From contig DCCG01000028.1 of NCBI GenBank assembly GCA_002314145.1, positions 91,403 through 155,402 of the forward strand: a DNA stretch of 64,000 bases, written 5' to 3'. The stretch is from Thalassolituus sp. UBA1087. Lineage in GTDB: Bacteria > Pseudomonadota > Gammaproteobacteria > Pseudomonadales > Oceanobacteraceae. Position numbers and translations under genes: made by a program. Shown here in pieces: positions 25,901 through 35,266 of the stretch (position 1 is the stretch's first letter; each line of letters begins with the position of its first letter). The notes under the pieces are model-generated. The model did not search any database, was not told where the DNA came from, and saw only the letters and a program-made list of their open reading frames with translations.

Positions 25901-27045
25901 ATATTACTGATATAACGATCAAAGGGTGACGGCAACAGGCTGTGCTGTTCAAGGAATTGCGTGGCACTGGCAATATCCGCCTGCGGAATGCCGATCTGCC
26001 AGCCTTTATGGCCTTGCAGGGCAATGGAACTGAGACTGAAATCGTTAACAGGCAGGCTCTGGTCAAAGCGCGGACGTACCTGCAAATGCCAGTCATCGCC
26101 ATTGTGCTCACCGGCCACAACCAGAGTGCCGTTGCTTAAGTCGACCGGCTGGTCCCGGGTGTTAATCAATAACTGTGGGATATCTGCCTGCAGGTAGAGA
26201 GAATTCAGGTCGCCGTCGCGGATCGTCAGCCAGGCTTCGGCGCCGGCACTGAAAGTGTCAACGGAGAGTCCGGCGGGCAAGGCATCAGGAATCCAGCGGC
26301 TCCATTCCTGTGACTGAACATCCAGATACAGGTCACCGTGTTGCTCACGCCAGGGCCAGAGATCACCTTCAAGGGAAGCCATCGCGCGGATACTGGCGAC
26401 CTGCTCGCGGCCCCACTCGATGTGGCTGTCGAATTCGTGATTATTCCCCTGGCTGCGTAAAGCCAGGCGATCCACATTGAGCACTTCACGGGTGTCATCC
26501 GGATCAAATGCCACCACCTGCCAGTCAGTGAGTTCAATGTTCTGTTGCCGCTGCAGCCAGCGCACCCAGGATGGCGTTCCCTCCTGCTGCGCCGGCGCAG
26601 ACTCCGTGGTGGCTGCCGGCTGATCTTTGCCGGCCAGATCCAGCAGCCACTGACTGCCGATACGCCATTGCGTACCGCCAAGATGGTGTACTTCCGAGGC
26701 AACGCCATTAATGATGATATGGCGGAACACCGGCTGGCGGTAAAACAGGCTGGCGCTGACATCCAGTTCAGCCTCCACCTGCTGCACAGAAATGCCGTCA
26801 CCGGCCGGGCCAAACTGAATATCACGGATCTCAACACGCGGTGACAGACGGTTCCAGCCGCCTTTCAGCTGACCGATAAATACCGGCTGACCGATGGCCT
26901 CAGAGAGTTGCTGCTCGAGATCGCCACGATAAGTCTCGACCAGGGGAATCAGCTGACGACCCAGACTGGTGTACAGCGCAAGCGCCACCGCAGCCACCAC
27001 CAGGGTGACCCAGATCTGAGTCCACAGCGCCCGCAACCAAACCAT
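22996..27045 (-). CDS. yhdP: YhdP-family AsmA-like lipid-transport protein
   Basis: A 1349-residue protein. YhdP, TamB and YdbH are large inner-membrane-anchored proteins that carry phospholipid to the outer membrane. Here one N-terminal transmembrane helix (about residues 6-28) precedes a very long periplasmic beta-strand-rich part with repeated groove-forming segments; the C-terminal region (about residues 1130-1300) contains the AsmA-like stretch GALNFNAISRRLMLDFSD and TLDMKMVVTFPVSS typical of YhdP. A low-complexity Ser/Gly/Ala stretch occurs near residue 930. It lies between rng and the amidase gene with an 8-base gap to rng. Confidence 0.93.
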   Translation of the reverse strand: MVWLRALWTQIWVTLVVAAVALALYTSLGRQLIPLVETYRGDLEQQLSEAIGQPVFIGQLKGGWNRLSPRVEIRDIQFGPAGDGISVQQVEAELDVSASLFYRQPVFRHIIINGVASEVHHLGGTQWRIGSQWLLDLAGKDQPAATTESAPAQQEGTPSWVRWLQRQQNIELTDWQVVAFDPDDTREVLNVDRLALRSQGNNHEFDSHIEWGREQVASIRAMASLEGDLWPWREQHGDLYLDVQSQEWSRWIPDALPAGLSVDTFSAGAEAWLTIRDGDLNSLYLQADIPQLLINTRDQPVDLSNGTLVVAGEHNGDDWHLQVRPRFDQSLPVNDFSLSSIALQGHKGWQIGIPQADIASATQFLEQHSLLPSPFDRYISNINASGQATDVHLSAIPGSPWKMDVRASLHEVSTTAYKGIPAFTDISGRVQLQPSGGRLEVEKEDFRMLLSGIYDNPWNLKQASGRFYWSVEPDYARLEVNGLQGYLSGTEEAPGIWPVAVELGLTLPRIGSEKESAVSLMVGMPDADASLRHQLVPSLLSDGIRDWINTSVTAGKFSGAAFVMRRPLHDDVHNNTQSAQLYLNFTDARVKYLPDWPAAEGLSGRLLLRSPELDVRLDKGHTLGGRLVNRSGRVTIRSGQQGQPQLNVRAHLRGQSSEALKYFTSTPLQSVVNNALDSWQAEGPVDAALQLGLPLGQEEAQPDIRLEADIADARLRIPDLDLSFAGLNGRLNYSSSAGLTAESLSGSTFGGEFEATINSVKRGSDFDIQLRASGNAGLDSVREWMPTVLLDPVSGSLDYQAMLSIAGGELTFVLDSPLQGTTIDLPYPYGKQADEERDLVVEVQPGRETRIHLVYDQRVRAALALDDAGLSRGQVYLGDTEPFLPSDKGLEIRGHIEETLQADAWWATWQHMLALLEQEEAGQSAGSSSAGSGTGSVSRAQASGPVRKVDLELSNVNLWGTPSGAASVSASQQWNEWQFRFDSELVKGKATLYPDNSPLDLNLDYIHWPPDDDELEAQVAGGAAQSDSDGQTPAEVVTDPLQDFDPADVPALNMTLAELYVGTRNFGRWQLESRPHDQGLVLHILDSDTKGLEVKGDVFWQQTESGQRTRLDVLNLSSKDLGRIQRAFRQEAVLEGNDMKAALQLSWQGSPLAFNLDTLNGLASLRIRDGSMAAEGTGALKAFGALNFNAISRRLMLDFSDIYQEGVAFDTLKGKARIENGVMTLTEPLTMDGPGGTFLTSGSTNLVDETLDMKMVVTFPVSSTLPVVALLAGMAPPVAASIYVTEKLIGDELARFTSARYNVNGTWEQPDLKIDKAFNDNIEGKKKRGFWQRIISVLDVFNLMEDDDE

Positions 27046-27053
27046 ATCGCGAC

Positions 27054-28505
27054 CTATTGAAGAATGATGTCGTACTGATCCTGGGCGTACAGGGCTTCCA
27101 CCTGTAATTTAATGGCTTTGCCAATAAATGCTTCCAGGTCCGCCAGCCCCTGACTGTCTTCGTCCAGTAAACGATCAACGACCGCCTGACTGGCCAGAAC
27201 CAGATAATGACCGGCGCCGTAAGCGCGTTCTTCACGCAGAATCTCACGGAAAATCTCATAACAGATGGTTTCTGCGGTCTTTACCGAACCACGCCCGTCA
27301 CAATGTGGACAAGGCTCCATGAGCATCTGTTCCAGGCTCTCACGGGTCCGCTTGCGGGTCATTTCCACCAGCCCCAGCTCAGAGACACCGCTGATTTTGG
27401 TTTTGGCGTGATCCTTTTCCAGCAGTTTCTCCAGCATCCGCAGAACCTGACGCTGGTGCTCCGGATCAGCCATATCAATGAAATCCAGAATAATAATGCC
27501 GCCCAGATTACGCAGACGCAGCTGCCGGCCAATGGTGGTGGCAGCTTCCAGATTGGTTTTAAAAATGGTTTCTTCCAGATTGCGGCGACCGACAAAACCA
27601 CCGGTATTCACATCAATGGTCGTCATGGCCTCAGTCTGATCAATCACCAGATAACCGCCGGATTTAAGCTGCACTTTACGTTCCAGCGCGCGCTGAATTT
27701 CATCTTCAACACTGTACAGTTCAAACAGTGGCCGCGGCCCGGGATAATAGCCAATGCGGTCCGCCACTTCCGGCACATACTGCTGCACAAACTGCTCGAT
27801 CTTCTGAAAGGTTTCGCGCGAATCGATAAAAATCTTATTCACTTCCGGGCGGGCGTAGTCACGCAGCGTGCGTAACGACAGAGGTAATTCATCGTACACC
27901 AGACTGGGCCGCTTATTGCCTTTGATGCGCTCTTCCAGCTTGCGCCATAAACGCCGCAGGTAACGGGTATCGGCGAGAATTTCTTCCTCGCCCACGCCTT
28001 CGGCAGCGGTACGCAGAATAAACCCGGCCTCACCGGTCAGGCCCTCGTCTTCCATACAGTTATGCACCAGATCTTTGAGCCGGTCGCGTTCTGTGTCTTC
28101 TTCGATACGCTGGGAAACGCCGACATGATCAGCCCCAGGCATATAGACCAGATAGCGGGAGGGAATCGACAGCTGGGTGGTCAGACGCGCACCTTTGGTG
28201 CCGATCGGGTCTTTGGTCACCTGCACCACCAGAGACTCCCCTTCGTGTACCAGCTGACTGATAGGCGTACTGTTGTCACCTTTACCGATCTCAGCGGCAT
28301 GAATAAACGCCGCCCGTTCCAGACCGATATCCACAAATGCGGCCTGCATACCCGGCAACACCCGCACCACTTTCCCTTTGTAAATATTGCCGACCAGCCC
28401 GCGATGGTTGGTACGTTCAATAAAGATTTCCTGAACGACGCCGTTTTCAACAATGGCCACCCGGGTTTCTGTGGGCGTGACGTTCATCAGAATTTCTGCG
28501 TTCAC
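27054..28505 (-). CDS. rng: Ribonuclease G
   Basis: RNase G cuts single-stranded AU-rich RNA and matures the 5' end of 16S rRNA. The 483-residue protein has an S1 domain near residues 35-130 (GNIYKGKVVRVLPGMQAAFVD), the RNase H-like/DNase I-like catalytic core with the Mg-binding aspartates in TIDVNTGGF and IILDFIDM, and the zinc-link cysteines in PCPHCDGRG. It lacks the long C-terminal scaffold of RNase E. The start overlaps the maf stop by 4 bases. Confidence 0.97.
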   Translation of the reverse strand: MNAEILMNVTPTETRVAIVENGVVQEIFIERTNHRGLVGNIYKGKVVRVLPGMQAAFVDIGLERAAFIHAAEIGKGDNSTPISQLVHEGESLVVQVTKDPIGTKGARLTTQLSIPSRYLVYMPGADHVGVSQRIEEDTERDRLKDLVHNCMEDEGLTGEAGFILRTAAEGVGEEEILADTRYLRRLWRKLEERIKGNKRPSLVYDELPLSLRTLRDYARPEVNKIFIDSRETFQKIEQFVQQYVPEVADRIGYYPGPRPLFELYSVEDEIQRALERKVQLKSGGYLVIDQTEAMTTIDVNTGGFVGRRNLEETIFKTNLEAATTIGRQLRLRNLGGIIILDFIDMADPEHQRQVLRMLEKLLEKDHAKTKISGVSELGLVEMTRKRTRESLEQMLMEPCPHCDGRGSVKTAETICYEIFREILREERAYGAGHYLVLASQAVVDRLLDEDSQGLADLEAFIGKAIKLQVEALYAQDQYDIILQ

Positions 28506-29080
28506 ACTCGGTCCTTATTCCAGATAGAGATGCCGGCTTGCTGCAATAATGCCGCGGTTTCCGTCAGTGGCAGGCCGACCACATTGCTGTAACTGCCTTC
28601 GATACTGTCCACCAGTACCGCACCCAGCCCCTGAATACCATAGCCACCGGCTTTGTCGGATGGTTCGCCGGTGGCGACATAGTCTTTGATCTGCTGGCGC
28701 GACAAGCTGGAAAAACGGACCCGGGTGATCACCGTCTGCACCCGCTCTGCCACCTGACTCACCACTGCCACCGCCGTCATCACCTGATGCGTCTGGCCGG
28801 ATAAATCTTCCAGCATGGCTTCCGCGTCAGCGCTGTCAGCAGGTTTCCCCAGAATCCTGCCATGCAACACCACCGTGGTGTCTGAGCCCAGCACCACATC
28901 GCCGGGGTATTTGGACAGCAATACCCGGGCTTTGCTCAACGCCATGCGTTCAACATACTGTTGCGGAGCCTCTCCGGCTATGGGCGTTTCGTCGATATCG
29001 GCCGCTTCACAACGGAACTGCACACCGATCTGCTGCAGCAGCTCACGCCGCCGCGGTGATGCCGAGGCCAGAATCATCAT
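28502..29080 (-). CDS. maf: Maf-family nucleotide pyrophosphatase (YhdE type)
   Basis: Maf proteins hydrolyse non-standard or canonical nucleoside triphosphates, notably dTTP and UTP in the YhdE branch, and were linked to septum control. The ATG at 29080 (or 29077) is used because MILASASPRRRELLQQIG is the invariant N-terminus; the open frame upstream runs into mreD. The resulting 192-residue length fits. Further motifs are LGSDTTVVLHG and YVATGEPSDKAGGYGIQG. The gene overlaps the mreD stop and the rng start. Confidence 0.95.
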   Translation of the reverse strand: MMILASASPRRRELLQQIGVQFRCEAADIDETPIAGEAPQQYVERMALSKARVLLSKYPGDVVLGSDTTVVLHGRILGKPADSADAEAMLEDLSGQTHQVMTAVAVVSQVAERVQTVITRVRFSSLSRQQIKDYVATGEPSDKAGGYGIQGLGAVLVDSIEGSYSNVVGLPLTETAALLQQAGISIWNKDRV

Positions 29081-29556
29081 CTCAGGTTCAGCCTGACTCT
29101 GGCCGCGTGTCCGAGCGCATACACCCAGGGCCAGACCAGCGCCGACGTCAGTGCCGGCGTCCACAGTGATACCGGCGTGACCTGCTCGCTGACCAGCGCC
29201 ACACTCCAGTACACCAATAATTGCTGAACCCCCACCAGCAGAAAGATGACGCCTGTCTGCTGCAGAAAGTTAAACATCATCATACGCCGGTAAAGAATCT
29301 GCAGAATAAAGATATGCAGACTCATGCTGAGGATATGGGTCCCAAGCAGAGTATGGTGCTCGACATCCAGCATCAGACCCAGCGGTAATGCCAGCCACAG
29401 GCCGAAGGTCGAGGGCGCATTCAGCACCAGCAACGTCGCCACCAGCAACACCCAGCTGGGTTGCAGCCACAGCAGTATCTCCGGCATCGGCATATGTTCG
29501 AGAACAAAGGCAATAAAAAGCGTGACCAACGCAAGAATAACAGCGCGGATATCCAT
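29077..29556 (-). CDS. mreD: Rod shape-determining protein MreD
   Basis: MreD is an integral inner-membrane part of the elongasome. The 159-residue protein has about five transmembrane helices and the family segment PSWVLLVATLLVLNAPSTFG followed by LGLMLDVEHHTLLGTH. It begins two bases after the mreC stop and overlaps maf. Confidence 0.92.
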   Translation of the reverse strand: MDIRAVILALVTLFIAFVLEHMPMPEILLWLQPSWVLLVATLLVLNAPSTFGLWLALPLGLMLDVEHHTLLGTHILSMSLHIFILQILYRRMMMFNFLQQTGVIFLLVGVQQLLVYWSVALVSEQVTPVSLWTPALTSALVWPWVYALGHAARVRLNLR

Positions 29557-29558
29557 GA

Positions 29559-30401
29559 CTACTGCTCCGACCAGATTTCAGACGGCGGCACTTTGCCCGC
29601 CCCCTGGGAGAACACCAGCAACAGGTGGCGGCTGCGATCCAGCTGAGCGCTGGGGGCCGCTTTTACTTCGGCGAAAGATTTACCGGGTACATTTTCCACA
29701 CTGGTAACCGTAGCCACCGGATAACCGCGCGGGTAGCGGCCGCCCAGACCGGAACTGACCAGCAGGTCTCCTTTCTGGATATCGGCCGTATTGGGGACGT
29801 AAATCAGTTCCAGTTCATCCAGTGAACCCGTGCCCACCGCAATGGCGCGCACACCGTTACGGTTTACCTGCACCGGAATCGCATGGTTGGAATCGGCGAT
29901 CATCAGTACCCGTGAACTGAAGGGCATCACATCAATAACCTGCCCCAGTAGGCCATGGGCATCGAGCACCGGCTGACCGATAAAGGCACCGTCTTCGCCG
30001 CCCTTGTTGATAAGAATCTGTTGGCTGAAGGGGTCCGGATCAACGGCGATTACTGAGGTCACCAGAACCCGGTCGTCGACCTGTTCTGATGCGCTGAGTA
30101 ATTCGCGCAGTTCGATGTTTTCAGCTTCCAGGGATGCAACCCGCTGAGCACGCAGCTCCAGCACCAGGTTGCGCGCTGCCAGCTGTTTGTTTTCCGCCAT
30201 CAGTTCCTGACGGGTGGAGGAAGATTCATTGAACCATTCACTGACCGCCCCCGGCACCACGGCAATCTGCTGTGGCAGGGCAAGAAAGTAACCGGTCACG
30301 TAACGAACGGGCTGAACCCAGGGCGAAATACTGTCCAGCCACATCAGGGCCAGCGACAGAATTACGATTCCTGCTACCCGCTGTCGCTGGTAGGGCGACA
30401 C
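29559..30401 (-). CDS. mreC: Rod shape-determining protein MreC
   Basis: MreC links the MreB cytoskeleton to the peptidoglycan synthases PBP2/RodA on the periplasmic side. The 280-residue protein has one transmembrane helix (about residues 10-35), a coiled coil (about 60-105, with LVLELRAQRVASLEAENIELREL-type heptads) and the two beta domains that contain DAHGLLGQVIDVMPFSSRVLMI and SSGLGGRYPRGYPVATV. Unlike mreD, it is separated from mreB by 170 bases containing a terminator hairpin. Confidence 0.95.
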   Translation of the reverse strand: MSPYQRQRVAGIVILSLALMWLDSISPWVQPVRYVTGYFLALPQQIAVVPGAVSEWFNESSSTRQELMAENKQLAARNLVLELRAQRVASLEAENIELRELLSASEQVDDRVLVTSVIAVDPDPFSQQILINKGGEDGAFIGQPVLDAHGLLGQVIDVMPFSSRVLMIADSNHAIPVQVNRNGVRAIAVGTGSLDELELIYVPNTADIQKGDLLVSSGLGGRYPRGYPVATVTSVENVPGKSFAEVKAAPSAQLDRSRHLLLVFSQGAGKVPPSEIWSEQ

Positions 30402-30530
30402 CTGAAACTGCGATTTAATAACCTGCTCCCGCCGAAACCATCACAAAGCGTTAACTATACCGCCTGCTCCCCCGCGCCACCAGTAACGCGGCTGTTCAAT
30501 GAATGATGCCGGAGGAGTTATACAGACATA

Positions 30531-30558
30531 AAAAAACGGAGCCTGGGCTCCGTTTTTT
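30531..30558. terminator. Terminator between mreB and mreC
   Basis: AAAAAACGGAGCC and GGCTCCGTTTTTT form a perfect stem around a TG loop region, with T runs on both strands. It lies 14 bases after the mreB stop on the minus strand, so most transcription should end after mreB and only readthrough or a separate promoter would feed mreCD. Confidence 0.85.
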
Positions 30559-30571
30559 GTGCGCTGCGGGA

Positions 30572-31609
30572 TCAGTCCTGCGTCAGGACTTCCAGTTGTG
30601 ATTCACTGGCTGTTTCCAGGAAACGGCCACCACCACGGGCCACGCAGGTCAGCGGGTCTTCGGCGACGATCACCGGCAGGCCGGTTTCTTCGCTCAGCAG
30701 CTTATCGAGATCACGCAGCAAAGCGCCACCACCGGTCAGCACCATACCGCGCTCAGCCACATCCGAGGCCAGCTCCGGCGGCGATTGCTCCAGTGCGCCT
30801 TTCACAGCCTGCACAATAGCGGCCAGTGATTCCTGCAGAGCTTCCAGAATTTCATTGGAGTTGAGTGTAAAGCTGCGCGGAATACCTTCCGCCAGGTTAC
30901 GTCCACGTACGTCAATTTCACGGACTTCACCGCCCGGATACGCGGTACCGATCTCCTGCTTGATACGCTCTGCCGTGGCTTCACCGATCAGGCTGCCGTA
31001 GTTGCGGCGGATATAAGCGACGATGGCTTCGTCAAAACGGTCACCGCCGACCTTCACAGACTCGGCATAAACTACGCCACTCAGCGAGATAATGGCGATT
31101 TCGGTGGTACCGCCACCGATGTCCACCACCATGGAACCGCGCGCTTCATCCACCGGCAGACCGGCACCGATGGCTGCCGCCATAGGTTCATGAATCAGAT
31201 AGGCTTTACTGGCGCCGGCTCCGAGAACGGAATCCGTAATCGCTTTACGTTCGACCTTGGTGGCCTGGTAGGGTACGCATACAACCACACGCGGGCTGGG
31301 TGGTAAAAAACTGGTTTCGTGTACTTTTTTAATGAAGTACTGCAGCATTTTCTCCGTCACTTCAAAGTCGGCAATCACGCCGTCTTTCATCGGCCGGATT
31401 GCCTGAATATTGCCCGGAGTACGCCCCAACATACGCTTGGCTTCGGTACCGACAGCGGCCACACTCTTCTGATGCCCCTGCAACCGGATAGCCACAACAG
31501 ATGGCTCGTTCAGAACGATTCCTTTGTCACGCATATAAATCAGGGTATTGGCTGTTCCCAGGTCGATTGATAAATCGCTGGAAAACATGCCGCGAATCTT
31601 TTTAAACAT
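30572..31609 (-). CDS. mreB: Rod shape-determining protein MreB
   Basis: MreB is the bacterial actin that organises lateral wall synthesis. The 345-residue protein shows the actin-fold phosphate loops: LSIDLGTANTLIY near residue 15, VVDIGGGTTEIAIISL near 165 and GMVLTGGGALLRDLDKL near 285. Length is standard. It is the first gene of the mre cluster and is divergent from gatC over a 139-base promoter region. Confidence 0.98.
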   Translation of the reverse strand: MFKKIRGMFSSDLSIDLGTANTLIYMRDKGIVLNEPSVVAIRLQGHQKSVAAVGTEAKRMLGRTPGNIQAIRPMKDGVIADFEVTEKMLQYFIKKVHETSFLPPSPRVVVCVPYQATKVERKAITDSVLGAGASKAYLIHEPMAAAIGAGLPVDEARGSMVVDIGGGTTEIAIISLSGVVYAESVKVGGDRFDEAIVAYIRRNYGSLIGEATAERIKQEIGTAYPGGEVREIDVRGRNLAEGIPRSFTLNSNEILEALQESLAAIVQAVKGALEQSPPELASDVAERGMVLTGGGALLRDLDKLLSEETGLPVIVAEDPLTCVARGGGRFLETASESQLEVLTQD

Positions 31610-31748
31610 CCAGATGATTCCTGTTAACAGGTAGCAAAAATTGTTGGTAACTCTAGCAATGGTGGGGATTTAGAGCAAGGCGCATTTATGCTACTCTCGG
31701 CCCCACCGTATCTATTTTCCACTGATCTTAATTTACTGGAGTAAGCAC

Positions 31749-32036
31749 ATGGCTCTGGACCAGCAACAGGTTCGTGACATTGCCGAACTGGCCCGTCTGC
31801 AACTCGACGATAACCAGATCGCCGAATACCAGAAAAACCTCAGCAGCATTCTCGACCTGGTTGATCAACTGTCTGCCGTTGATACCAGCTCTGTTGAACC
31901 CATGGCACACCCACTGGACGCTGTGCAGCGGTTACGTGCCGATGCCGTCACTGAGGAAAACCAGCGCGACCATTTTCAGCAATGCGCGCCGCAGACCGAG
32001 AACGGCTATTACCTCGTCCCGCGGGTGGTTGAATAA
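31749..32036 (+). CDS. gatC: Asp/Glu-tRNA amidotransferase subunit C
   Basis: GatC stabilises GatA and GatB in the amidotransferase that turns misacylated Glu-tRNA(Gln) and/or Asp-tRNA(Asn) into the amide form. The 95-residue protein has the usual pattern: an N-terminal helix IAELARLQL, then ILDLVDQLSAVDTSSVEPMAHPLD, and the C-terminal YYLVPRVVE that threads through GatA. A CTGGAG ribosome site lies at 31735-31740. The gap to gatA is unusually long, 202 bases. Confidence 0.95.
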   Translation: MALDQQQVRDIAELARLQLDDNQIAEYQKNLSSILDLVDQLSAVDTSSVEPMAHPLDAVQRLRADAVTEENQRDHFQQCAPQTENGYYLVPRVVE

Positions 32037-32238
32037 CGACCACAGTACTGCACAGAGCAGACCATCCATTGACGATACCCGCTGTGCCACAGACATTCCG
32101 GCACAGGCTCACAGTAACAGTTTAGCCAATATCTGCTGTGATGAGTGGTTTATCAGTGGATTTTATTGACAACGCGCAGGCCGAAACGGCCGGTAAGAGC
32201 AGAAGTCCGGAAAAAAGTTCCGGCAACAAGGAAACATT

Positions 32239-33690
32239 ATGCACACTAAAACCATTGCCGAGATCGCCCGGGATCTCGCCGCCGGTGAATACAGCAGCGT
32301 GGAAATCACCACCGATCTGCTGAACCGTGTAAAACAACTCGACGGTGATATCAACAGCTTCATTACAGTCACCGGAGAGCAGGCACTGGCCCAGGCCAAA
32401 GCCGCTGATGAACGCCGTGCCGCCGGTCAGGCCGAGACCTGGACCGGTATCCCGATGGCACATAAAGATATTTTCTGTACCGACGGCGTCGTCACCAGCT
32501 GTGGCTCAAAAATGTTGAGTAATTTTGCCGCACCCTACGATGCCACCGTGGTGGAAAAGTTTAACCAGGCCGGCGCTGTCTCACTGGGTAAACTGAACAT
32601 GGATGAATTTGCCATGGGTTCATCGAACGAAAGTTCTTTTTATGGTCCGGTCGCCAACCCGTGGAATAAAGATCATGTCCCGGGCGGCTCTTCCGGTGGT
32701 TCAGCTGCTGCCGTGGCCGCCGGTTTCGTACCCGGTGCCACCGCAACCGATACCGGGGGCTCGATCCGTCAGCCTGCTGCTTTCTGTGGCGTCACCGGTA
32801 TCAAACCAACCTATGGCCGCGTCTCACGCTGGGGCATGATTGCTTACGCCTCCAGTCTGGATCAGGGCGGCTGTATTACCCGCAACGCCGAAGACGCAGC
32901 CATGATGATGAATATTATGGCCGGCTACGATGCCAAAGATTCCACCTGCGTGGAACAGCCGGTACCGGACTACACCAGCACTCTGAACGACAGCCTTGAA
33001 GGCATGACCATCGGCCTGCCGAAAGAATATTTCAGCAGTGACCTGAGTGCTGACATGCAGCAGGCAGTGCGTGACGCCATCAGTGAATATGAAAAACTGG
33101 GCGCCAGCATAAAAGAAGTTTCTCTGCCCAATGCCAGGCTGGCAATTCCTGCTTACTACATCATTGCGCCGGCGGAATGCTCCGCCAACCTGTCGCGCAT
33201 GGACGGTGTCCGCTTTGGTTACCGTTGTGACGATCCGCAGGACATCAATGATCTGTACAAGCGCTCCCGTGGTGAAGGTTTTGGCGGCGAAGTAAAACGC
33301 CGCATTATGATTGGTGCTTATGCCCTGTCCGCCGGTTTCTATGATGCTTACTACAAAAAAGCACAGCAGGTGCGCCGTCTGATTAAAAACGACTTCAGCG
33401 CAGCATTAAAAGAAGTCGATATCCTGGCCGCCCCGGTGAGCCCTACCCCGGCGTTCAAACGCGGTGAAAAAACATCCGATCCGGTGGAAATGTATCTCGA
33501 AGACATTTTTACCATCTCCCTGAACCTCGCCGGTATGCCCGGTATGTCAATTCCGTGTGGACAGGTAAACAATTTGCCTGTCGGGCTGCAGCTGATTGGC
33601 GATTACTTCGCCGAAGACCGTCTGTTAAACGCAGCACACAAATTCCAGCAGGCCACTGACTGGCATCTGAAAACACCAGCGGGCATTTGA
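32239..33690 (+). CDS. gatA: Asp/Glu-tRNA amidotransferase subunit A
   Basis: GatA is the amidase that releases ammonia from glutamine. The 483-residue protein carries the Ser-cisSer-Lys triad of the amidase signature family: Lys76 (MAHKDIF), Ser151 (PGGSSGGSAAAV) and Ser175 (TDTGGSIRQPA). Length and the C-terminal GMPGMSIPCGQ segment agree with the family. gatB follows 11 bases after the stop. Confidence 0.98.
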   Translation: MHTKTIAEIARDLAAGEYSSVEITTDLLNRVKQLDGDINSFITVTGEQALAQAKAADERRAAGQAETWTGIPMAHKDIFCTDGVVTSCGSKMLSNFAAPYDATVVEKFNQAGAVSLGKLNMDEFAMGSSNESSFYGPVANPWNKDHVPGGSSGGSAAAVAAGFVPGATATDTGGSIRQPAAFCGVTGIKPTYGRVSRWGMIAYASSLDQGGCITRNAEDAAMMMNIMAGYDAKDSTCVEQPVPDYTSTLNDSLEGMTIGLPKEYFSSDLSADMQQAVRDAISEYEKLGASIKEVSLPNARLAIPAYYIIAPAECSANLSRMDGVRFGYRCDDPQDINDLYKRSRGEGFGGEVKRRIMIGAYALSAGFYDAYYKKAQQVRRLIKNDFSAALKEVDILAAPVSPTPAFKRGEKTSDPVEMYLEDIFTISLNLAGMPGMSIPCGQVNNLPVGLQLIGDYFAEDRLLNAAHKFQQATDWHLKTPAGI

Positions 33691-33701
33691 GGAGCAATAA
33701 G

Positions 33702-35165
33702 ATGGAATGGGAAGTAGTCATCGGCCTTGAGATTCACGCTCAGCTGGCCACCAAATCAAAAATTTTCTCCGGTGCTTCCACGCAGTATGGTGCCGAAGCC
33801 AACACCCAGGCCTGCGCCGTGGACCTGGGTCTGCCGGGGGTACTGCCGGTTTTTAACGAAGAAGCCCTGCGCATGGCTGTCAAATTCGGCCTCGCCATTG
33901 ATGCTGACATCGGTAAAAAATCCGTTTTCGACCGTAAAAACTATTTTTACCCGGATCTGCCCAAAGGTTACCAGACCACCCAGCTGCACCACCCGATTGT
34001 GGGCATGGGTCATATTGATATTGAACTGGATGACGGTAGCACCAAACGGATCAACGTTACCCGCGCGCACCTGGAAGAAGACGCCGGTAAATCCGTACAC
34101 GAAGGGTTTGGCAGTATGTCAGGTATCGACCTGAACCGTGCCGGCACCCCGCTGGTAGAAATCGTTTCTGAGCCGGAAATGCGCAGCGCCAAAGAAGCGG
34201 CGGCCTATTTCCGCAAAATGCACAGCATTGTGACCTACCTGGGAATCTGTGACGGCGACCTGTCCCAGGGCTCCATGCGTTGTGACTGTAACGTTTCCCT
34301 GCGCCCGAAAGGTCAGGAAGAATTCGGTACCCGTACCGAAATTAAAAACGTGAACTCCTTCCGCAACGTTGAACGCGCCATTGAATCTGAAATTGAACGT
34401 CAGATGGACATTCTGGAAGACGGTGGCAGCATCGTTCAGGAAACCCGCCTGTACGATGCCGATAAAAATGAAACCCGCAGCATGCGCTCCAAAGAAGTGG
34501 CCAACGATTACCGTTACTTCCCTTGCCCGGATCTGCTGCCGGTGATTATCGACGATAATTACATCGAAGCAGTGCGCGAAACCCTGCCGGAATTACCCGA
34601 TGATAAGCGCGCACGCTTTGTCAAAGACCATGGTCTGTCCGTCAATGATGCAGCAGTACTGGCCTCCGACCGCGAACTTGCGCATTACTTCGAAACTGTG
34701 GCGCACAGTGCCAACGATTACAAGCTGGCCGCCAACTGGGTGCAGGGCGATGTTTCCGCGGCACTGAACCGGCTGGAAATCAGCATCAGCGAACTGGCCG
34801 TATCCGCTGAGCAACTGGGTCATATTCTTAAGCTGATTAAAGACAACACACTGAACACCGGTGGTGCCAGGGAAGTCTTTAATGCCCTGTTAGAAGGGAA
34901 AGGCGATGACACGGTTGCAAGCGTGGATAAGCTGGTTGATTCGCTGGGACTGAAACAGGTATCGGATACAGGCGCCATCGAAGCCATCGTTGAGAAAGTA
35001 CTGGCCGACAATCCCAAACTGGTGGAAGGCTACCTGAATACACCGGAAGATAAACGCGCTAAAGCCATCGGGCCATTTATTGGTTTAACCCGTAAAGCGG
35101 CTGCCGGGGTTAACCCGCAGGTAGTGATGGATGTACTGAAGAAAAAACTGAGTGAACTGGGCTGA
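33702..35165 (+). CDS. gatB: Asp/Glu-tRNA amidotransferase subunit B
   Basis: GatB phosphorylates the misacylated residue and completes amidation. The start at 33702 (MEWEVVIGLEIHAQL) has GAGGAG at 33689-33694, seven bases upstream. The 487-residue protein has the cradle domain with SRMRCDCNVSLRP-type metal-binding cysteines (GSMRCDCNVS), the RIEKNVNS-like EIKNVNSFRNVERAI segment and the C-terminal YqeY-like tail (about residues 410-485). The presence of gatCAB implies that Gln-tRNA or Asn-tRNA is made by the indirect route. Confidence 0.98.
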   Translation: MEWEVVIGLEIHAQLATKSKIFSGASTQYGAEANTQACAVDLGLPGVLPVFNEEALRMAVKFGLAIDADIGKKSVFDRKNYFYPDLPKGYQTTQLHHPIVGMGHIDIELDDGSTKRINVTRAHLEEDAGKSVHEGFGSMSGIDLNRAGTPLVEIVSEPEMRSAKEAAAYFRKMHSIVTYLGICDGDLSQGSMRCDCNVSLRPKGQEEFGTRTEIKNVNSFRNVERAIESEIERQMDILEDGGSIVQETRLYDADKNETRSMRSKEVANDYRYFPCPDLLPVIIDDNYIEAVRETLPELPDDKRARFVKDHGLSVNDAAVLASDRELAHYFETVAHSANDYKLAANWVQGDVSAALNRLEISISELAVSAEQLGHILKLIKDNTLNTGGAREVFNALLEGKGDDTVASVDKLVDSLGLKQVSDTGAIEAIVEKVLADNPKLVEGYLNTPEDKRAKAIGPFIGLTRKAAAGVNPQVVMDVLKKKLSELG

Positions 35166-35266
35166 CCTTCCGGCCTGTGGTCGTATAACAAGGCCCTGCT
35201 GTTCCACAGCTTGATAGTACTATGCTTTCTGTAAACGACTTTTAAATCCGTAGTGACTGATGCTTC

